This document shows, one piece after another, positions 1 to 11,879 of a stretch of 64,000 bases of DNA (its first letter is position 1; each line of letters begins with the position of its first letter). A program made the translations under genes and the position numbers. The notes under the pieces are model-generated. The model ran no database searches. It saw nothing but the letters and a program-made list of their open reading frames with translations, and was not told the DNA's origin. This DNA is from Cryptomeria japonica (taxonomy: Eukaryota > Streptophyta > Pinopsida > Cupressales > Cupressaceae), in contig NC_081405.1 of NCBI RefSeq assembly GCF_030272615.1, forward strand, positions 472,304,008 through 472,368,007, written 5' to 3'.

Positions 1-1470
1 TATTGGCAACTTTGGATACTTTGTGCTTGATTGAGATGTCTTAAGACGTCCTTGCCTCCTTGTTCTTCATTTTGGAGTGGCTTGAACTTGGAAGAATAGC
101 AATATAATCATCATATCGCCCTGGTCCCTTGGAGAGGGACAGGAGCGATTTTGCTCTTGTGGGCTTCATTTCACTTCATCTCCTTCAAAAACTATCTTCA
201 ATTGTCTTGTCATACTTCCTTTCATTCATTCATGCCTTGAGATCGGTTGTAACTTGGCAAGAAAATCATCTATAACAAAAATCGCTCTGGTCCCTTCCTG
301 AGGGACAGGAGCGAACTTAAGCATTTTGGTCCTTTGATGGCATTTGGTAATCTTCAATTTATCTTCAATGAGTTCATTTCACCTCCTTCCTTGCCTTCAA
401 ACATAAACTTGACTTGATCTTTGCCTGAATTTTGTCTTGTGAAGAACTTCGCTCTGGTCCCTTGGAGAGGGACAGGAGCTACAATGTACTTCGCCCTGGT
501 CCCTTCTTGAGGGACAGGAGCGATTTTGGCATTCTGGACCATTTTTCTTCATGTTTGCACTTCAAGTTATATTCATTTGATAAAACATATCTCCTCGGAC
601 CTTTTTGAATCGTCAAGTCATCAAAATCCTGCTAGGACAAAGCAATATTTGATTTGTAGCTCCGGTCCTTCACTGAGGGATAGGAGCGATTTTGCTCCTA
701 TAGGCCAAAATAACATGATTTTACACATTTTATCACTTCACAAGGCGAAAACAAATCATTTACAATGCCCGGGATCAAAAATTAAAAAACTCAAAATTTG
801 GTCAAAATTGGTCAATTGGTCAAAATTCACATTCCATCATCAACACTTAGACAAATTTAAGCTCTGCATTCAACATTCCAATTGAAAATAGACCATTTTG
901 GCGAAATCATTGCATTCGAAATTGCATCCTACGAAAGGAAGCTCAAAAAGCTCTCAAAATTGACTGGATTCTGGCCTGAAAAGACAGCAATTAAAACCCT
1001 AAGGCTAGACCCTAAATCCAAACAATTGACTGACTAACAAAACCCTAAAAGCGAAGCGAAAAGCGAGCGAAAAAAACGAGCAAAAGAGGGGGTCCCCATT
1101 TGCAATGGGGCGATGTGTGAAATGGTCACAACAGCGCCATGGTCCCACCTCCCGGGACAACAGGGTGCAAGGAGGATCAGGCCAAGGTGCAGAAAGATGC
1201 AGTTTTTGATGTCATAAACAGGTTTCGGGGTCTCCATTCAGGTTCAACGTTGCGCCGCCATCGTGAAGACCCAAATGCAGTCAAAATTGCAAGTGTCGCA
1301 ATTTTAGGACGCTACATGTTGTCTAATCTCATTGTGGGTTTCGAAAAATAGGCTTATCTCATCTTATTCTTCAATGAAGATTATATCCCTAACTATGTTT
1401 ACCCTTGTTTCATTTTGGATTTGTGATTTTAGGGCAAAAATTAGGGCATTTACAAAAAAGGGACATTACA
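1..1470 (-). mobile_element. Probable LTR end of a decayed retrotransposon
   Basis: On the minus strand the sequence starting at 1470 reads TGTAATGTCCC. The same start is seen at 4824, which suggests an LTR family beginning TGTAATGTCCC. The other end of this LTR is not in the window and no primer binding site is visible, so the extent to the left edge is a guess. No protein-coding stretch is recognised here; the short open frames have no motif. The hairpin repeats listed separately lie inside it. Confidence 0.3.
116..696. repeat. Five dispersed hairpin repeats (GGTCCC...GGGAC)
   Basis: A unit of about 35 bp recurs at 116-150, 282-314, 448-480, 491-526 and 658-696, with a diverged sixth copy near 1133-1160. 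Each has GTCCCT and AGGGAC arms around a 4-5 base spacer, followed by AGGAGCGA. The arms are kept while the spacer varies (TGGAG, TCCTG, TCTTG). Units are 10 to 165 bp apart, so this is not a simple tandem array. Confidence 0.75.
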
Positions 1471-2188
1471 TGACCATACCACTAATCTGTTGAGATCTGC
1501 ACACCTTTAAGTCGACTCAACAAAAAATATATATTCAGTTCAACCATTTTCCTTGATGCATAAGGAAACAATTTTGCATTTTAAAAATACAATGAATGGA
1601 TGCTTTCTCCATTAAATTTTTGGCATCATTACACGCCACGATACTCTACGTTTTCAATAAATAATTCTTCCCACGCAAAACAAACCACACCATCCAGTAA
1701 CTTAATCACCACGTATGGCTTAAACACCATGCTCAACAAATTAAGAAATATCATGACTTTCATAACTCACGTCGAAAAGAAAAACTCAACTGAAGGATTT
1801 ATCAGTTACTTTAAAATTCAAAAATGATTCCCCTATTAAAGATAGCTCGAACATGTATCCTCCAGAAAACAAAATAGCTCATTATTGCAGCACAATATGT
1901 TACAAAAGGTCCAAAGCCATTGCACTATATGAGGATAAAGAAAACGTTTCTGAAAAAAAAACGCATATCATCAAATCTAACACCATTGACTTACTTTACA
2001 AGCCATCTCAGCCCATGAATAAGGTGAATCGCAACCCATGAATTAACTTATTTTGATTCCATTAAAAAACATCCTTGTGAACATCCAACTGATGACTTGT
2101 CAATCTAATTTGGCAAGATAAGCCAACAAGCAGGTCAAGAGGATAGGTAGCCAGCTCAAGTTGACATCCAAGTTGCATAAACACACAG
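1471..2188. other. No gene recognised
   Basis: AT-rich non-coding sequence. Short open frames show no known motif, no codon pattern and no flanking signals. Confidence 0.5.
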
Positions 2189-2338
2189 CCAAGTAGCTCA
2201 ACCAGACAATCAAGTATCTCAACTAGACAAGCAAGTAGGCAAGTAGCTCAACCAAGTAGGCAAGTAGCTCAAGCAAGTAAACAAATAGCTCAAACTAACA
2301 CCCAGGTAGCTCAACCAAGTAAGCAAGTAGCTCAACCA
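2189..2338. repeat. Minisatellite, unit AAGTAGCTCAACC plus spacer
   Basis: The core AAGTAGCTCAA(C/G)C recurs about seven times with spacers such as AAGTAGGC and AGACAAGC, giving an irregular unit of about 20-24 bp. Copies are degenerate (AGTATCTC, AATAGCTC). Confidence 0.7.
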
Positions 2339-2764
2339 AAATTTGATGAATAATCAACAGCTTAAAGATATTTCATTCCAATTCTCTTTTTAGAAACCAA
2401 CCTTTGACATCAATGACAAAATCTGCAACATATTTGAGGGTAAATCACAACCCTAGGCAAAAATCAACAGCCATCTACTTTTGAGAAAAAGAAGCTGACC
2501 AAAGGAAAGTAATCTATAATAAGGAATTTGTGGCTCTTATGTGTGCCATAGAAAATCTCAAATGATGCATGTTAGAGCATATAACTCTAGGTAGTCCATC
2601 TTAATTCTCACCATTTGAGTTCCTCATCCATCAAAGATGTGTCGCACACAAACATTGTTAAACATGTTTCAAGTAGCTCTGGCCCTATGCCCATTGGTTT
2701 TAAACATTAAATTTTGGTAGTACTTTTTGAGGTGAAATAATGTTCAAGTCTAAGGGATTTTGAT
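2339..2764 (+). other. Possible retrotransposon RNase H trace
   Basis: Around 2510-2580 the plus strand encodes IYNKEFVALMCAIENL, which resembles the Y(D/N)KE.-AL..A.....L segment of Ty3/gypsy RNase H. It is flanked by stops and no catalytic residue can be placed. This is a weak call from a short stretch; the rest holds nothing recognisable. Confidence 0.2.
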
Positions 2765-3297
2765 GACCGCTCAGTTTATTGTACATCATCATAGTGATAA
2801 GTCTCATTTACTCTTTAGTGAAGGTGAGAGAGAAAGAGAACCTCGAATTATTTCTCCAAAAGAATGAAATTCACTTTGTAGACACATAAAATTGATTAAA
2901 ACAATATTTAACCACTTATCCCTTGATTAATTTAATTAATCATTTTATCCTATTATCACCCCTAAATTAATTAAATTACATTTAATTGATTATCCCCTTC
3001 CACATATATAATTAATTTATTAATTAATTATACATCTCATTTATCCTAAAGTTTGATTTATTTCAATAAATCAAACTCAACCTTAGAGAACATTCCAATT
3101 TTATTCCTAATCCTAATTAGCTAAATTAATCCATAATTAATTAGGCTAATTTAGTGATTCCTACAAACCTATCTTCTAATCCCCTCATTAATCTAATTAA
3201 CCCAAATCCTAATTCCTATTAGTATTTATTCAAATTTAAAATACTACACACCTACCCAAGTCATCTCACCCATCAACATCACCTTTGACCAAGGGGT

Positions 3298-4864
3298 GCT
3301 CACACATGTGTGAGAATTGATCTTCCCCATAGAGCCACCCTACACTTTCCCCTTTTGGCCCATATGTCATAACTCCCTTTTCCTAGTCCTTACTCCTTTG
3401 CCACAAGTGTTTACACTTGTCAACTTCATGAGCTTCCCAAGGTTGCTCACACGTGTGAGCACATCTTCCTCTTTTCCCTATGACAGTTGTTGAAAGATCC
3501 CCAACTAAAATCTGATCTGAATTTTCTGATAGTTTCAAATCTTAATCTTTGACCAGCGATAAGGATGACTAGATTTTGTTTGGTTTTTAGATTGTTTCTA
3601 TTTTTTGTGTTTTTTAAATGCCTTGTATGGAGATGTACACAAGAAATGCAATGAAAGAATTGACTGAAATAGAATTGAATATTCTGAAAACTTTTAACAG
3701 CAACTACAGAAACAAATTTTGGAAGCTTTATTATCTAGAAAGAACAAAGTTGCATACCAGGTGATCCCACGCCTATCCTGGAATAAGGGTTTTATTGACA
3801 ATTTGCAAAATAATGGCTTCCAATGCAATTCAACTCCTCCAATGAGGTTTATTCACCATAGTAATAATTATCTAAAACAATTTGATGATCAGACAGGAGA
3901 TATGGCCAGGAGACTCCATCCAAAGTGCTTCCAAATCCGTCATAATTTGCTGATTGCTTCCAAATGTGCTGAGATTTGTCCAAATTGATTGCCAAATTAT
4001 CTTAGCTATGCCTTGACAATGATTTTACCAACAATTACTGCTTCAAAAACCCTCCCAATTATTTATTTGAATCTCCAGGCAGCTAAGGATGGTACGGCTG
4101 CCCTAGGGAGAGGTACAGCTGTCCAAAAATGCTTCCAATCTGCTGGAAAGTGCCAATAAACCACCCAGATCTGAGCCTCAACCTCTGAAATTGCAGAAAG
4201 ATCACACAAACCCTCTGAAAATGGTCCTCTAGACCTGATTTGAAGGTTTCCTTGAGTGCTGACTTGATAGAAATGGCTGGGGTTTCGTCCAACCTGTCCA
4301 CAATTGAAGGATTTCATCTCCAATTTGGTCTCCAAACCTGTTGTAACTGCTATGGCAGCAAATTGCAGAGCAAAAACAATAAAATCTCCAAAATAATGAT
4401 ACCAAGTTTTGCACGTAGAAGCTTCCTTATGCCTCCCAAACCTAATTCGAACTTCCTCTTGGCATCTAGAAGATTCCAATGGAATCTTAGGCTCTCATAA
4501 AAGTTCGCCTAATACAGGGGTAAGCTCATCATTGAAAGTGGGGCCACCTTTAATAACATGTTTCTTAGGAATATGATCCAAGGTAATTTCATAAAGTTGT
4601 TTTATAATAACTTGTAACTTAACTTTTTCTATTTTAAGAAAAAGTGCTTTTATAACTTTAATTTATAAAGTTACTTTATTAACTTACCAAAGTCATAAAA
4701 ATGACTAAGTATAAGATTCCCTTTGGCAAGTAGATCATCCCCAAACACTAGAATTCACCTGTGGAGATGGGTGTCAGGTGAATTTCCCATCCCGATAGAT
4801 CACTCAGGAAGTGGGGACATTACAATTGTTCTTCCCAAGATGTGCTCACACATGTGTGAGCACA
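3298..4864. repeat. Three palindromes around CACATGTG/CACGTG
   Basis: Near-perfect palindromes are at 3298-3314, 3445-3460 (core CACACGTGTG) and 4841-4864 (core GCTCACACATGTGTGAGC, 24 bp perfect). The last two sit in a repeated context beginning CTTCCCAAG. They contain E-box or G-box cores, but no regulatory role is shown. Confidence 0.7.
3488..4824 (-). mobile_element. Candidate solo LTR (TGTAATGTCCCC...TTTCAACA)
   Basis: Read on the minus strand the segment starts TGTAATGTCCCCAC and ends GGGGATCTTTCAACA, giving TG...CA ends and short inverted termini. It splits a sequence whose two flanks both carry the CTTCCCAAG plus palindrome repeat. A clean 5-bp target duplication is not seen (ACAGT left, ATTGT right), which lowers confidence. 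Open frames inside have no known domain. Confidence 0.4.
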
Positions 4865-5589
4865 CTTACCCTTGCACCCCTCTTCTCCTTGTGACACTTG
4901 TCACAAGGCTAGGCTTGCAAATCTAGGACCACATTCCCTTTCAATCTGAGACCTCTACCATCCTTTTAATCTTGACTATCCATTTCTAAGCCCCAAAATC
5001 TATAAATTGAGCCCTTCCCTCTTATCAAATCATCCACTTTCCATCATAGTCTTATGCTGGCCATTTATCCATCATCCACTTTTCAGAGCATTCTTATAAT
5101 GCCCATTTAATTCCAAATCCATATCCATATCCATCTATCTTATGTTATGTGATTGTGAGAGCAATCCATATTCACCTTCATCAATCTCTCCAAACCTTCA
5201 TTTGTCAATCTCAGAGCATCGGGGTCGTGAAGAGGAGGACAAAGAAGAATACTAGCAATGGGAGCGTCTTGAGTATATTTCGTTTATTTCGTTTGTATCT
5301 CTTTATGCTTTTATTTTAATCTTTCTTGATATTGCGTTTAAAATGGTTTTGATTTATATTTATGACTAATCTACTAACCGTTTTATGGCATTACACACTT
5401 CCTGCCAAGTTTATTGTTATAGGCAAACACAAAGGGTATTTGAGAGATTGGATTTCAAAAACCTATGGTGAGCTTTTGACCTCAATATTTGTTTATGTTC
5501 CTTGAAGGTTTTGCATTGTTGATTTCAGTTTGAAATGTGATAGAAAGGCTATACAGAAGAGAAAGCCATGGTTCTAAAGAGATATTGGG

Positions 5590-6540
5590 CTATGTTCCAC
5601 GGAGTTTCAAGGACGGGGACAACGAGATATGTTTCTAGTACGGGGGTACTTTTGGGCCATTTTTTAGCAAAGGATGACTGTTAAAAAAAATACGCATGTT
5701 ATACCAATGATAAAGCATTCATCATAGACATTAATGCATATCATTGATTGAGTAAAAAAATATTATTCTAGCATCAAGAATTAAGCATCATTCTTATTTC
5801 CTTCTAGAAGAAATACTTAACCTACTAAATTTTCACATGCAGTATAAGCTTATAAGCTACATGCATCGATTCCTTGAATTATCTTTCACAAAGCATACTC
5901 AAAAAACTAACAATAACTTGAGTGAGTGAGTTCATGTAATAGATTGTCCCTAATATTTGAAGTGTTGCATCATGCATGGAACATTACGATTTCTTTTGTT
6001 AAATGATTATTGGCCACTTTCCAAAACCAGTGGAAACAAGGTCAACGCAATGCTTCAGGAGCCATCCATGAATAAAAATGATAAAATGGTGGATATCCAA
6101 ACTACATGGTGGTCCCACGAAGGTGTGCTGCCTGGTTTGTCAAAATTGTATGAGAATGTTGCAAAGAAAGGGTCCCATGCATTTCTTGAATTTTGTTGCT
6201 GCACTTGCACAAATAAAATAGCAAGATTTTACAGAAAATTTCAATTTTGGGTTTAACATTTTTTTTTTTTCCAGTCCCACTTCGTCTGCATCTACTTGAA
6301 GTCTGCAACCAAAACATTTGGTCTAGTTTTTCTACTTAATATGCTATATCTACTTGTAACTCAACTAGATAGTTTTTATGGACTGTCAAAAGAGTAAAAA
6401 TTGTTGCAATAAGCCCAGAAACATCCCCTCATTGCTCAAGAAACGTCCCCAATTTCTGGAAAGGGCAGGAAACATTGAAAAAACATCCCCGGTACAGGGA
6501 CGGGGTACCAAGGCCAGGGATGCGTCCCCGTGGAACATAG
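5590..6540. mobile_element. hAT-like TIR element, non-autonomous
   Basis: The ends are inverted: CTATGTTCCACGG at 5590-5602 and CCGTGGAACATAG at 6528-6540. Both ends continue into GGGGAC-rich sequence. The 8-bp flanks are ATATTGGG (5582-5589) and ATATTAGG (6541-6548), 7 of 8 identical, which fits the 8-bp target duplication of hAT transposons. No transposase domain is visible in the 951 bp, so it would depend on a helper element. Family assignment rests only on duplication length and TIRs. Confidence 0.55.
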
Positions 6541-6548
6541 ATATTAGG

Positions 6549-7308
6549 CTATTCCTAATACCATACTTTCCGAGATTTTTCCCATCCTTTAATCTCTATG
6601 CAAATTTGGTTTGAATTGTTAAACTTCTCCTGCACTTCTAGCCCTTGGTTTGATGGGGTGTTGGAGATTACTGGAAATAAAATATGTTATTTCATTTTGA
6701 TTTGGGTGAAAAAGGGTTGAACTCTATCATCTAACGACTTTTTCCTAGATCTACTCGATGGTAATTGTGATTTTAGTACTTCTTCAAGTGTTCCACTTGT
6801 AGGAGGACTGTACCCAAAAGCAAATATTAGATCTTGTAAAGATAGCATTCATATATAGATTCCAAAAATTATAAAAATTATGTTTCGCTAAAGTTTAAGG
6901 CATCCTCAGTGCTTGCAACTTTTTTATTACAAGAAGTACTATCTTTGTACAATAAGTTATATGTATGATTTTAGCTTTTGACTTTTATCTGATATTTTTT
7001 CATTTTTAATTTTTTAATTAATTCTAGGACCATCTGATCTGAATACAGTTAAGAATTCAGCTGCAATACCTAGTGTGAGGACTTACAATATTGTGGTGTG
7101 AGGACTTACGATATTGTGGACGTTGGACAAACTAGCAAAACTCATGAAAATGAGATGTGAGCTTTCAAAAGTCGAATTTTGTTCAAACCAAAATGAGATA
7201 TATATAACTATTTGAAATATCAACAATGCCCACAGCCTTTTAAATTCAAAATGAACAGCTGGTTGTAAGAAAATAACTAACAAAACTAAAATTTTCATAA
7301 ACATATGA
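6549..7308. other. No gene recognised
   Basis: AT-rich sequence with no recognisable protein motif or repeat array. Confidence 0.5.
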
Positions 7309-7785
7309 ATTCTGCACATCTGTGGGGTACCCACTAGGATCAGTGAATATTGTAATGTTCCTAAGTCCTTTAAACATCTATTTTTTGACTGCAAAATTGC
7401 TTTTGCATCATGGTCTCTAATGTTTTGTCTTCCTATTTCTTGGAATGATAATGAAGGCTTTACTTGGATTGAAATTCTTGCTGGTTATGTGGATAAATTT
7501 GATATTGTCTTAAATGGATTTTGGATTGTTTTTACAAGTGACATCATCTGGTTTTTATGGAAAAGGAGGAATGAAGAGTGTTTTCAGTCCAAAAGAAGGC
7601 TCCTTACTGAGTTTGAATGCGAACTCACCTATTTTTCAATCAAGTTACAGGTTTCAGCTACACTGGAGATTCCCAAAGAGACATTTATGTCGCTGTTGAA
7701 AGAAGGTGTCATGTTGGTGTACAAGACCGATATTCAGTCTGCCCATATCTTTCCACATGGGAGGAACAATTTGAGCAAAGATTAA
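7309..7785 (+). pseudogene. LINE C-terminal zinc-binding region (zf-RVT-like)
   Basis: The plus strand encodes CGVPTRISEYC, then PKSFKHLFFDCKIAFASW, matching the C..C...H.FF.C..A...W pattern of the zinc-binding region downstream of reverse transcriptase in plant LINEs. About 50 codons later FLWKRRNEECF resembles the conserved W..RN...F block. The frame is closed by a stop just upstream and no reverse transcriptase is attached, so this is a truncated relic. A short charged open stretch at 7801-7976 in another frame may be its tail or unrelated. Confidence 0.4.
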
Positions 7786-7976
7786 ATAAAGTTACTTAAT
7801 AAGTATCTTGAAGAGAAACAGATCACAAAGGATGAAATTCAAGCTAAGAACAAGGGAAAAAAGAAGCACGCGATCAGGAGGGATAGTATAATGGATCTAG
7901 AGATTGTGCCTCCTTTAGGCACATTTCAGTGTGACCAGACAGAAGATAATTGTGATGTAACTGGATCATGGGATTA

Positions 7977-8862
7977 ATATAGGACTCAATGATAGTCCTT
8001 GTTTGGTAACAAATGTTTCGTACTTGGTCCATATTTTTTGACTTTTTGATACTTGGTGATCATGTTGATCTAGCTTGGGGCAGATGCTCCCCATAATGTA
8101 ACTTGGTTTTGCTTTCAATCTAATTAACAAAATCTGGATCTGTTTACACCGTTAGAAAGATCTCCAAAAGCTCTAACTTCAATCATGCCTTTGGCTCTTC
8201 AATTTAAAGGACCAACGACTGTTTTTATGCCAAATTCCACTCCAAAGATCTTTGAAATATGATTTTCTAGGACCAAGAAAATACCAAAAATTTAAATTTT
8301 GAATTTTCGGTATTTTTCATCTCTGCTTGTGCCAACTCCTCCAAAGTGCTCCTGATTACCATCCTTCTTAAAGATGATTAATAAAGATGGAAGAAAAATC
8401 TATCAGCAACTTCTCAAGATGAATAAGGAAGATAGACGAAAGATCTATCAGAAACTTCTCAAGTCTTTTCTCTTCGTCATATCATTGTGAATAAATTAAA
8501 GCTTTTTAATAATATCTACGAGACCAAAACAGTCTATGAAACCCAAAACAGCATTATGGGACCCAAAAACAATCTTTATTAAACTCCTAAATCTATTTGC
8601 CCTCTCAATTTCCTCCTATTTTCCCTTGTCCTGGCACCTCTCTACTACATTTGTAATTCTACTATCATTTGCTTTCATATGATGTAGGATCACACACCAA
8701 TAGATCTGCATGTGATCCAAAAAGGTAATGCAAACAAGCTTACACAGTTTTTCCAAAAGCTCTCAATTTCACTTATTTTAATTGCGTTTCCCACTGGAGT
8801 CCAAAACTCATTGGAAAAAATAGATCAAAAAAGTTAAAATTGAAAAACTAATTGTTCTCTAC
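7977..8862. other. No gene recognised; would be intron 2 of the epoxide hydrolase
   Basis: If the epoxide hydrolase at 8863-9218 is a real gene, its second intron starts here, going left. No third exon (the expected nucleophile region GHDWG) was found by eye on the minus strand between here and the left edge. Confidence 0.4.
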
Positions 8863-9218
8863 CTTGTGGCAACCAAGAGCGTCAAGCAGGGCAATCAAGT
8901 CCCCCACAATATGGAATGCAGTATAATTGTGAGCGGCGAGAGGAGCATCAGTGTCTCCGTATCCTCTCATGTCAGGGGCCACCGCGTGGTATCCTGCCTC
9001 CGCCAATGCTTTTATCTGGTGCCGCCAAGAAAACCACAGATCGGGAAAACCGTGTATAAGCAACAGAACAGGACCTGAAACGCCATCCATTCACTCATTA
9101 TACTATCCCTGTTTATGCTTTTAAAACAATAGAAAGCAGGCGCACCTGATCCTTGCTCTGCAACATGCATTTTGATGCCATTGACGGTTACCATCCTGTG
9201 TGTCACCTCCCCTGCCAT
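8863..9218 (-). CDS. Soluble epoxide hydrolase, exons 1-2 only (partial)
   Basis: Exon 1 (9218-9146) begins at ATG and encodes MAGEVTHRMVTVNGIKMHVA. A 71-nt intron (9145-9075, GT...AG) is in phase 1. Exon 2 (9074-8863) encodes LLLIHGFPDLWFSWRHQ, then APDMRGYGDTDAP and ends ALGCHK before a GTAGAG donor. HGFP is the oxyanion-hole motif and RGYGDTDAP the conserved strand of the alpha/beta hydrolase fold; together they are typical of plant soluble epoxide hydrolases, which open epoxy fatty acids in the cytosol. The joined piece is 95 codons of an expected 310-320. The nucleophile Asp, acid and His lie in exons not seen here. Both exons are free of stops and splice sites are consistent, so this is either the start of a gene with a very long intron or a truncated duplicate. 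Confidence 0.85.
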
Positions 9219-9281
9219 TCTTGTTTCTTATCTCCTTGAATTTGCAGCACTTGCCCTGCCACTTCGTGAAAACACTTCACT

Positions 9282-9289
9282 CTTATATA
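9282..9289 (-). promoter_or_regulatory. TATA box of the epoxide hydrolase start
   Basis: The minus strand reads GTATATAAGA, a canonical TATA box, 64 nt upstream of the ATG at 9218. That spacing leaves room for a start site about 30 nt downstream and a short 5' leader. The presence of a promoter argues against a processed pseudogene. Confidence 0.6.
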
Positions 9290-9524
9290 CGCGAGTGCAA
9301 GTGTTGGCTTTGGCATCTTATTATCACAACTGAGAATCAATTTTCCACAAATGGTCCTTCTCCCATGGAAAGTAGATGCCTGAATAGTGAACCTGAGCTG
9401 ACACCATTTTAGCGGGACGTGATATTTGTAATGGAGGTGTTCGTCCTGTGTCGTTACAAATTATTTTATTTATTTAAGAGTTAATTTCATTAGCTATTTT
9501 AATTTAATATTGAAATTATAAAAA

Positions 9525-9820
9525 TTAACAGTTTTATTCTAATTTACAACTTTTCAAATTTTATTTTACACTATGCACTCAACATTTTTTATTTTTTTTA
9601 TATTATAAATAAATAAATAAAAATTTAAAATAAAATAAAATATATTTTTACATAATTCTATTTAAGATATCTAAAATTTTAAAAATTAACAGTATTTTAG
9701 TTAATTTACAATTTTTTAAAATTTTATTTTACATTAATCACTCAAAATTTGTTTTCATTTTTTATATTGTAAATAAATAAAATAAAATATTTGTTTACAT
9801 AATTCTATTTAAGATATCTA
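9525..9820. repeat. AT-rich tandem duplication, unit about 150-160 bp
   Basis: Two diverged copies run from ATTAACAG to TTTAAGATATCT, at about 9525-9673 and 9687-9820. Almost purely A and T; nothing coding. The flanking 9300-9524 and 9821-10169 hold no recognisable gene. Confidence 0.6.
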
Positions 9821-10169
9821 TATTTATTTTATTTTATTTTAAAATTAGACTTTTTTAATTTTATTTATATTTATTGCTAGTAAGTTCTAATCATACATGT
9901 TACTTAAGTTTATTTAGGGAATACATAGGATTTTTCCCACTTAAAGTAGATAGTTATCACTTTTCCACTATAAGTAGATAAGTTATAACTTTATGTCTCA
10001 TATCATGAGATTAAGACATTTGTCATGATTTTATTCAATCTTATGTTCACCTTGATCTATATAATTAAGGGTCTCCTTTGTAATCTCATTAACTCATACT
10101 ATTTGCATTCTTGATGGGAATACATTTTATTCTTGTCACATTATGATTTCCATTAGATTCCTAGGTGAA

Positions 10170-10661
10170 TAGGGGAAGAGCACAAGTTACCGTTCATGTA
10201 CCAATAACCATTCACTCCTTGCACACCCAACCCCTCAATTACTAACTTAAAAAAACCAAAAAACAAAATACTAAAAGCTTATTAATAAATTACACATGTA
10301 CTAATAGCTGCTCGTTTTTTAGCTTGTTTGGACTATAATTGGCCCATTTGTGCACTTTCATTGGTACACATAACACACGACTACTAGGGCATTTGTGCAT
10401 AAGTATTGGCGATTTTAAGTGCATGGTTATTGGGGCATCTTTCTACAAGTATGGAGAACACTTTGAAAAGTGTACTTTTTGACCCTTGTGCACATAATGG
10501 ATCCTACAGTGTGCATCGTTACTACCCAAAAGCTAAAACAATAGTTATAAGCAGTTAAGTTGCATGTGGAGACAACAAAAAAATCATCAAAATCCAATGT
10601 ATCGTTTAAAATTTGTGGATGCACAAAGTTAGCTATAACGACTACTGGTACACTTCCCCTA
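10170..10661. mobile_element. Candidate short TIR element (MITE-like)
   Basis: The left end reads TAGGGGAAGAGCAC and the right end, reversed, TAGGGGAAGTGTAC. The 492-bp interior is non-coding with several CCAATAACCAT-like pieces on both strands. No clear target duplication is visible, so the family is unassigned. Confidence 0.35.
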
Positions 10662-11879
10662 TCTCCATAGCCAAATATAACAATATTGTTTATTTAATAT
10701 TAAAGAGTTATTATTATTGACTTGAGAGTTATTTTATAATTATTTTATTCATTTAAGCGTTATTTTAATTTACTTTAGAATTCTTTTTATTATAATTTTT
10801 TATTATTTTGTCTATCAAATTTTGATAATTCAATCTTGTATTTTGAATAATGTTTTAGTGTTGAAATTTATATTTCATATTTAAAAAATTATTTTCAAAG
10901 TAATTTGCACTAAATTGCATGGTCTATTCATGTGGCCATATGATTGGCCTCTTCATTTTAGACACCATTTATGAAGATCTATTGTTAGGATGTGTCTAAT
11001 CTTAACTAGACTTTCCTTAGCACCTCTATAGCAATGACAAAGTTTTTTTTTTCTATAAGAGTAGTGGATTAAATCTTGATGGTGTCATGGCTTAAGTTGT
11101 TAGATTGTAGTTTGTAATGATAGCAATTCTTTTGTAAGCTCAATTCTTTCTCAACTTGGTGATAGTGTCTTTGCCAACGTCAACCCTTTCTCATGAGATC
11201 TTTAGCTTGGCAAGTTCTTCAACCATTGGTTGTGTAGTTAAAATTTTAATGGCTTTCCCTAGTTTGAGAGTCGTTGAAGCTTGAAAATAAAATGAAATGA
11301 ATTTTTTAATGATGTCCACAAGTCTAGGCAATCTAAGAGACTCAATAGATGAATTGTCTAAAAACCAACAAAAACACCAACCAACAAACCATAGATGCTA
11401 ATTTTAACTATCACCCATTTATTTGTTGATTATGGTTCATCTACCATGGATTTTGATCAAGTAACCTTTTTGTTATTTGTTCCTCCTTGAACAAAGTTGT
11501 TAAATATTGAAGTTTTAGAGTATTAGCATAATTGATTCAAACATCCGCGTATGCCACCATTATGTAATGAGATTATATTTTTGTTGATCCTAATGTGCAA
11601 TGGTGGCAACCCCGTCAACTCACTCCTCTTTGGATGTTTTCCACCTCCCTATTTTACACCTGAGATGGTGTTAGCTAGTTGTTAATAGGGCTATTAGCAT
11701 TGTAGCTTTCCACTATATGTTTGCCCCTATATAGTATTTTTTCTCATGGTCACATGTGGGATTAAATTGCTTGACATAATATTCTATTTTCCACTCTATT
11801 TGTTTTGTCCACATTGTAGCAATGGCTTTCTATCTCGGGTACCTTTTGATTTTTGAATTTGTGTTTGGGCACTATTTCA
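10662..11879. other. No gene recognised
   Basis: AT-rich sequence. The far right may be the end of the LINE relic that starts at 12865 on the minus strand, but no motif can be placed. Confidence 0.4.

Larger units (their letters stand above)
2765..5395 (+). mobile_element. LTR-like remnant, interrupted
   Basis: The left part is rich in TTAATTAA-type sequence. The right part has TATAAATTGAGCCC at 5001-5014, which parallels TATAAATAGAGCCC in the E4 LTR (58779-58792), and is followed by a leader-like stretch. A segment of about 1.3 kb (3488-4824) interrupts it. The ends are not defined and no coding region is attached, so it may be a solo LTR or a truncated element. Confidence 0.3.

Noticed and set aside
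1139-1351. Open frame MVPPPGTTGCK near the left edge
   Set aside because: Short, begins in a diverged hairpin repeat, no known domain.
4063-4479. 138-codon minus-strand open frame
   Set aside because: Overlapped by open frames on both strands inside a probable LTR; no domain.
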